Shown: positions 61,601 through 64,000 of the stretch, in pieces | Numbering within the stretch: position 1 is the first letter of the stretch | Layout of the letters: each line of letters starts with the position of its first letter | Source of the DNA: Flavobacteria bacterium BBFL7 | GTDB lineage: Bacteria > Bacteroidota > Bacteroidia > Flavobacteriales > Flavobacteriaceae | Direction: 5' to 3' | NCBI GenBank assembly: GCA_000153385.1 | Contig: CH672374.1 | Span: forward strand, 411,119-475,118 | Length of the DNA: 64,000 nucleotides | Notes under the pieces: generated by a model | Told to the model about the DNA's origin: nothing | The model's input: the letters and a program-made list of their open reading frames with translations, nothing else | Database searches by the model: none | Program-made: the position numbers and the translations under genes

Positions 61601-63785
61601 CTTTTACATTTTGAGAGGTAATTCCAAAGGCTCGCAGATCAATCCCGATAATATCTACAACTGCATCTGCAACCGTAAGATTTTGATCTAATTTAAAGTT
61701 GGAGTTTAAAGCTATATTAATGTTTTCGTCCTTAAATTTTGAAGTTATCGTCCCTACTCCACGGTCCATATTACCTTGAATAGGAATAGTAGTTAATGGA
61801 TAGTCGTTATAAGCAAAACTTTCAATGGTTCCGGTAATACTAGCGTCTAGAGTACTTATATCAGAACCGTTACCACTGGTTTGAAGTTGTAAGCTTAAGT
61901 TGCCCAATTCTGGCATGGAAAGCATTGTAGACAATTCTAATTCTTCAATACTTAAGTTAGAATCAAATTCAATTTTTTCACCATTTTTGAAATCACCATC
62001 GATTGTCATCGAACCATAGCTGGTCATTAGGTTTGCTTTTGCTTGTACTTTATTAACCGTACCTGATACATTTGCTGTTAACTGCGCTTGCTGTGGTAAG
62101 GTAATGCCTAGATCTTTTTCATTTATGAATGAAAGCAGCGAAGTTCTATCAGTTACCACTTTAATATTAGATAAATCATACGTTAGTTGATCTACATCGG
62201 TAACTTGAGTTAAAGTACCATTTGCAGTTACAGAATTGCGTCCCCAATTTAAATTAAAGCGATCTATTTTTAAATTTTCAGTGCTACCAGTAGCTGTCAC
62301 TTGTCCTGTTAATGGTTGTAGAGCTATCTGTTTTACATATTCGTTGCTCGATAAATCAGGTTGAAAACGATACAAATCTTTAATATCTACTTTATATAAA
62401 GGTATAGAGGCTTTTATTTTTAATAATTCTGGATTGTTGATCAACTGATTAATACCTTGATATCCTAATGCTACTGATCCATTTATGGCGCTATTATTAA
62501 CTTTTCCGATTAAATTTTGAATACTTAAATCACTATCAGTTACTTTAATAGTTCCGCTTAATTGATTCATCACTATACCAGAATATTCTCTAAGTGAGAC
62601 ATTATCAAGAGTAATGCCTGCAGATTGATTTGCGAGATTAAAATCATGCAGTTCTATATCGATATCTGTTAATAATATTGCGTCTGGAGATAATTGAGTG
62701 GTAGATGGCTGCGCACCATTTAGACTATATAAAAAGCTATTGTTTTTAAAATTTAACTGATTTAAAGAAACATTTAAATCTGGCCATTCAACTACTGTAG
62801 GTTCATTGTTTAATTGAGTGGATGAATCTGCAATTTCAATCATGGATAACTCTATATCACTATCCTGCAAAGTCACATTATCCACAACATATTGGTTATT
62901 CTCAACATCTGCTTTAGGAATTGATGATTCCAATATCCCAAAATGAGTACGTAACACAATACTATCTGGCTCTGAATTGTAATTTAACTCAACATTTGTC
63001 AATTGTATATTTTGGGCTGTTAACAATGGTAGTGGAGAATCATTAGCATCGTCTGTAATGGCCTCGGCTAGATTAGTGTCTTGATTAGGAAAATCATCCT
63101 TTTCAGCTTTTGCAAAAGAGGTTACAACATCTTGTTCATAATTGATTACAGCATTCTTAAGTGACAGATTTTTAATGTCAACCACCATACGATCTAGATC
63201 TAATTCATTCATTTCTAGAATTAACTCATCAAAGATTGCTGTAGCATCCATCTCACCTACTTGATCATTATAGATGACATCAAAATCAGTTAATACGATC
63301 TCTCCAATATTAAGGTTAAGAGGTTGACTAGCCGTTGTATCTGGAGCAGTAGCAAACGCATCCATTAAAAATTGATAATTAAAGCCTTCAATAGAATCTT
63401 TTCTAACAACTCTAGCTGTAAGACCATTCCATTTAAGATAATCTAAATCTATACCGGTGCCATTTATTATTGGCCATAGTGCCATGTCAGCTTCTAAGCT
63501 GCGAGAATACACCAGTGTGTCATTGTTAACATCACCCATATATAAGCCATCAACTTGAATATTACCATCAAAAGTGATAAAGGCACGATCTAATTGGATT
63601 TCAGTTCCTGTTTTTCCTTTTACATAATCGATTACCTGTCCTATAATGATACTTTGTCCCCATGGACTGCGTATAAATAGCAGCAATAAAATGAGAAAAA
63701 TGAGTATTCCTAACATGGTGCGTGCAAATCTGCGCAGCCATCTATATGGTGATTTTTTAGTAGAGGTTTCTTCTTTATTTTGCAC
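58698..63785 (-). CDS. tamB: Translocation and assembly module protein TamB
   Basis: A 1695-aa envelope protein. A single transmembrane helix near residues 25-41 (MLGILIFLILLLLFIRSP) anchors it in the inner membrane, and a long beta-rich, repetitive periplasmic part bridges to the outer membrane. The C-terminal DUF490 region is visible at about 1250-1640 (LKVSGSGDLKYRMTPNGRMTLTGRYEIASGYYQ and later YGGKLLGKTGIDFSFGVDSY). A charged tail (EEEEEPQDEENVAEPTNNK) ends the protein. The start is a GTG at 63785, preceded by an in-frame stop. A dispersed palindrome lies inside at 60940-60955 and codes TLSRKR in the minus frame. It is followed by tamL. Confidence 0.92.
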   Translation of the reverse strand: MQNKEETSTKKSPYRWLRRFARTMLGILIFLILLLLFIRSPWGQSIIIGQVIDYVKGKTGTEIQLDRAFITFDGNIQVDGLYMGDVNNDTLVYSRSLEADMALWPIINGTGIDLDYLKWNGLTARVVRKDSIEGFNYQFLMDAFATAPDTTASQPLNLNIGEIVLTDFDVIYNDQVGEMDATAIFDELILEMNELDLDRMVVDIKNLSLKNAVINYEQDVVTSFAKAEKDDFPNQDTNLAEAITDDANDSPLPLLTAQNIQLTNVELNYNSEPDSIVLRTHFGILESSIPKADVENNQYVVDNVTLQDSDIELSMIEIADSSTQLNNEPTVVEWPDLNVSLNQLNFKNNSFLYSLNGAQPSTTQLSPDAILLTDIDIELHDFNLANQSAGITLDNVSLREYSGIVMNQLSGTIKVTDSDLSIQNLIGKVNNSAINGSVALGYQGINQLINNPELLKIKASIPLYKVDIKDLYRFQPDLSSNEYVKQIALQPLTGQVTATGSTENLKIDRFNLNWGRNSVTANGTLTQVTDVDQLTYDLSNIKVVTDRTSLLSFINEKDLGITLPQQAQLTANVSGTVNKVQAKANLMTSYGSMTIDGDFKNGEKIEFDSNLSIEELELSTMLSMPELGNLSLQLQTSGNGSDISTLDASITGTIESFAYNDYPLTTIPIQGNMDRGVGTITSKFKDENINIALNSNFKLDQNLTVADAVVDIIGIDLRAFGITSQNVKAAGKLAMSYSGNESNYQIKTSVDDGIAVFDEQSYLLGALNINAFVTPDSTSLDLKNKMLDLELRSNVDPSNLAAALQRHIDRYLTTSKKMDTVQPVVMKIKGDLRPAPILRDVILPQLQSLDTINIAVDFNEKERRLNSDIKVDYVKYADSEIDSLVISSQSDAQNLQFQLGFNNITAGPIHIKRTALTGIVAENILNVDFTSYDDEEKLIHFASTLSRKRDIDGIENLIFNLSIDDLILNKQPWRIPDSNEIAVGENRLIFNNFKLSNGSQSIELRSDRPDTDKDHIALLLENFKLQGLLSYFNSDEKLATGIVNGELILDNIYGATGILADLKINDLHALEVPLGQLSLNAKSLDGSRYDMNLAVKGDDVDIELNGDYVATETAANLNLDLNINQVNMETVAGLSDNFLKNGSGSINGDFKVTGTTVEPVYNGELRFNNASVNVSMLDTSFTLKNEKIAVDNTEISMNKLRIADAQGDIFTVNGTIGTENLLVPTFDLQLKAKDFTALNSTEKDNDLYYGKATFDANATITGNMTIPEINLDLTVKDVTDVTYVIPATELDVVQRDGIVQFVNKQNPDAILTQTEEESATLTGFDITANLKVRDDAIVNIIIDPSTGDNLKVSGSGDLKYRMTPNGRMTLTGRYEIASGYYQLNLYEIVSRRFDLAKGGSVTWSGDPFDATLDVSAIYKVETSASALMASQTSGADLSTKNSFRQQLPFLVYLNVDGELMQPEISFKIDLPNDEQGAVGGQVYGRLQQLNTQDQELNKQVFSLLVLNRFFPTSGTDGSNGGTATIARDNLNQALSDQLNQYGGKLLGKTGIDFSFGVDSYTDYQGTSSQERTQLDVTASKKLLNDRLVVSVGSEVDIQGSAQEGEETPVIGNVSIEYLLSQTGQWRLKGFRRNQYDNVIDGQLIISGISLIFTKEFNEFKNLFAKTVLEENERAIKEEEEEPQDEENVAEPTNNK
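60940..60955. repeat. Dispersed palindrome, perfect 16-mer inside tamB
   Basis: CGCTTTCGCGAAAGCG; in tamB, on the minus strand, it codes for LSRKR, a third reading frame of the palindrome. Confidence 0.95.
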
Positions 63786-64000
63786 TTATTCTATGGGATA
63801 TGACCTTAAGTTCTTAGTCCACTGCAAAATGATAAAAGTTCAATGATTTAACATAATTAAGCTATGTAAATTATTGTTAACAAAGTATAATTAAATGATA
63901 ATTCGATAAAAAAGACTATTTGAAAAAATAATACTTGTATAAATTCATAGGAGTTTTTGATTACGCTTTCGCGAAAGCGTATTTCACCAACTATTAATAA
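63786..64000. other. Intergenic region upstream of tamB
   Basis: 215 bp to the window edge without a recognised gene. It includes the tamB promoter region on the minus strand, with TCATTTTG at about 63823-63830 as a near -7 match, and one dispersed palindrome. Confidence 0.6.
63962..63981. repeat. Dispersed palindrome, perfect 20-mer
   Basis: TACGCTTTCGCGAAAGCGTA preceded by TTTTTGAT, the same left context as the copy at 56373. Confidence 0.95.

Overview
The window looks like a chromosomal segment of a marine-type Flavobacteriaceae bacterium (phylum Bacteroidota). The evidence is low GC content, promoters of the Bacteroidota form (TTTG/TTG near -33 and TAnnTTTG near -7), many proteins with type IX secretion (T9SS) C-terminal sorting domains, a lipoprotein TamA variant (TamL) beside TamB, and several Flavobacteria-typical hypothetical proteins. 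A 14 to 20 bp palindrome, ACGCTTTCGCGAAAGCGT, is scattered through the window. I associate it with Nonlabens/Dokdonia-like genomes, but that genus-level guess comes from memory and is not proven here.

Layout. 1-5.0 kb: housekeeping block (end of recQ, fmt, an HU gene, yqgE, a class IV aminotransferase, a START-like protein, tRNA-Met(CAT), a LacI-type regulator). 5.2-15.7 kb: two tandem giant secreted paralogs with LamG and T9SS tails. 15.8-22.4 kb: pepD, a small membrane protein, dnaK, and katG with an N-terminal membrane/export segment. 22.5-31.2 kb: small exported or membrane proteins, an ABC exporter, a short-chain dehydrogenase, a Crp-family regulator, a DJ-1/PfpI-like lipoprotein, a divergent kinase-like protein, and an ABC ATPase/permease pair. 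31.2-39.5 kb: three tandem modular T9SS type B proteins. 39.7-45.6 kb: a MarR regulator with a fadN-fadA-fadE beta-oxidation operon. 45.7-49.0 kb: two MscS channels and a secreted M28 peptidase. 49.2-52.4 kb: lipoprotein, TPR histidine kinase and LuxR-type response regulator, flanked by two matching inverted repeats and followed by a candidate small RNA. 52.4-56.3 kb: SRPBCC/GyrI-like protein, crcB, a second DJ-1-like lipoprotein, an endonuclease/exonuclease/phosphatase-family protein and a DUF805 protein. 56.4-63.8 kb: tamB and tamL on the minus strand.

How the parts fit. Much of the window concerns the cell envelope and surface: T9SS cargo, outer-membrane assembly (TamB/TamL), mechanosensitive channels and lipoproteins. 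Around these sit stress functions (dnaK, katG, two DJ-1-like proteins) and fatty-acid degradation under a probable MarR switch.

The two most interesting non-genic signals are (1) the dispersed palindrome, with twelve perfect 14-mers in 64 kb, five of them inside genes and read in three different frames, and (2) the two-component locus whose ATACCC-N6-GGGTAT inverted repeats lie upstream of its first gene and upstream of a terminator-ended, structured, ORF-less transcript candidate. No CRISPR array, insertion sequence, rRNA operon or prophage was seen.
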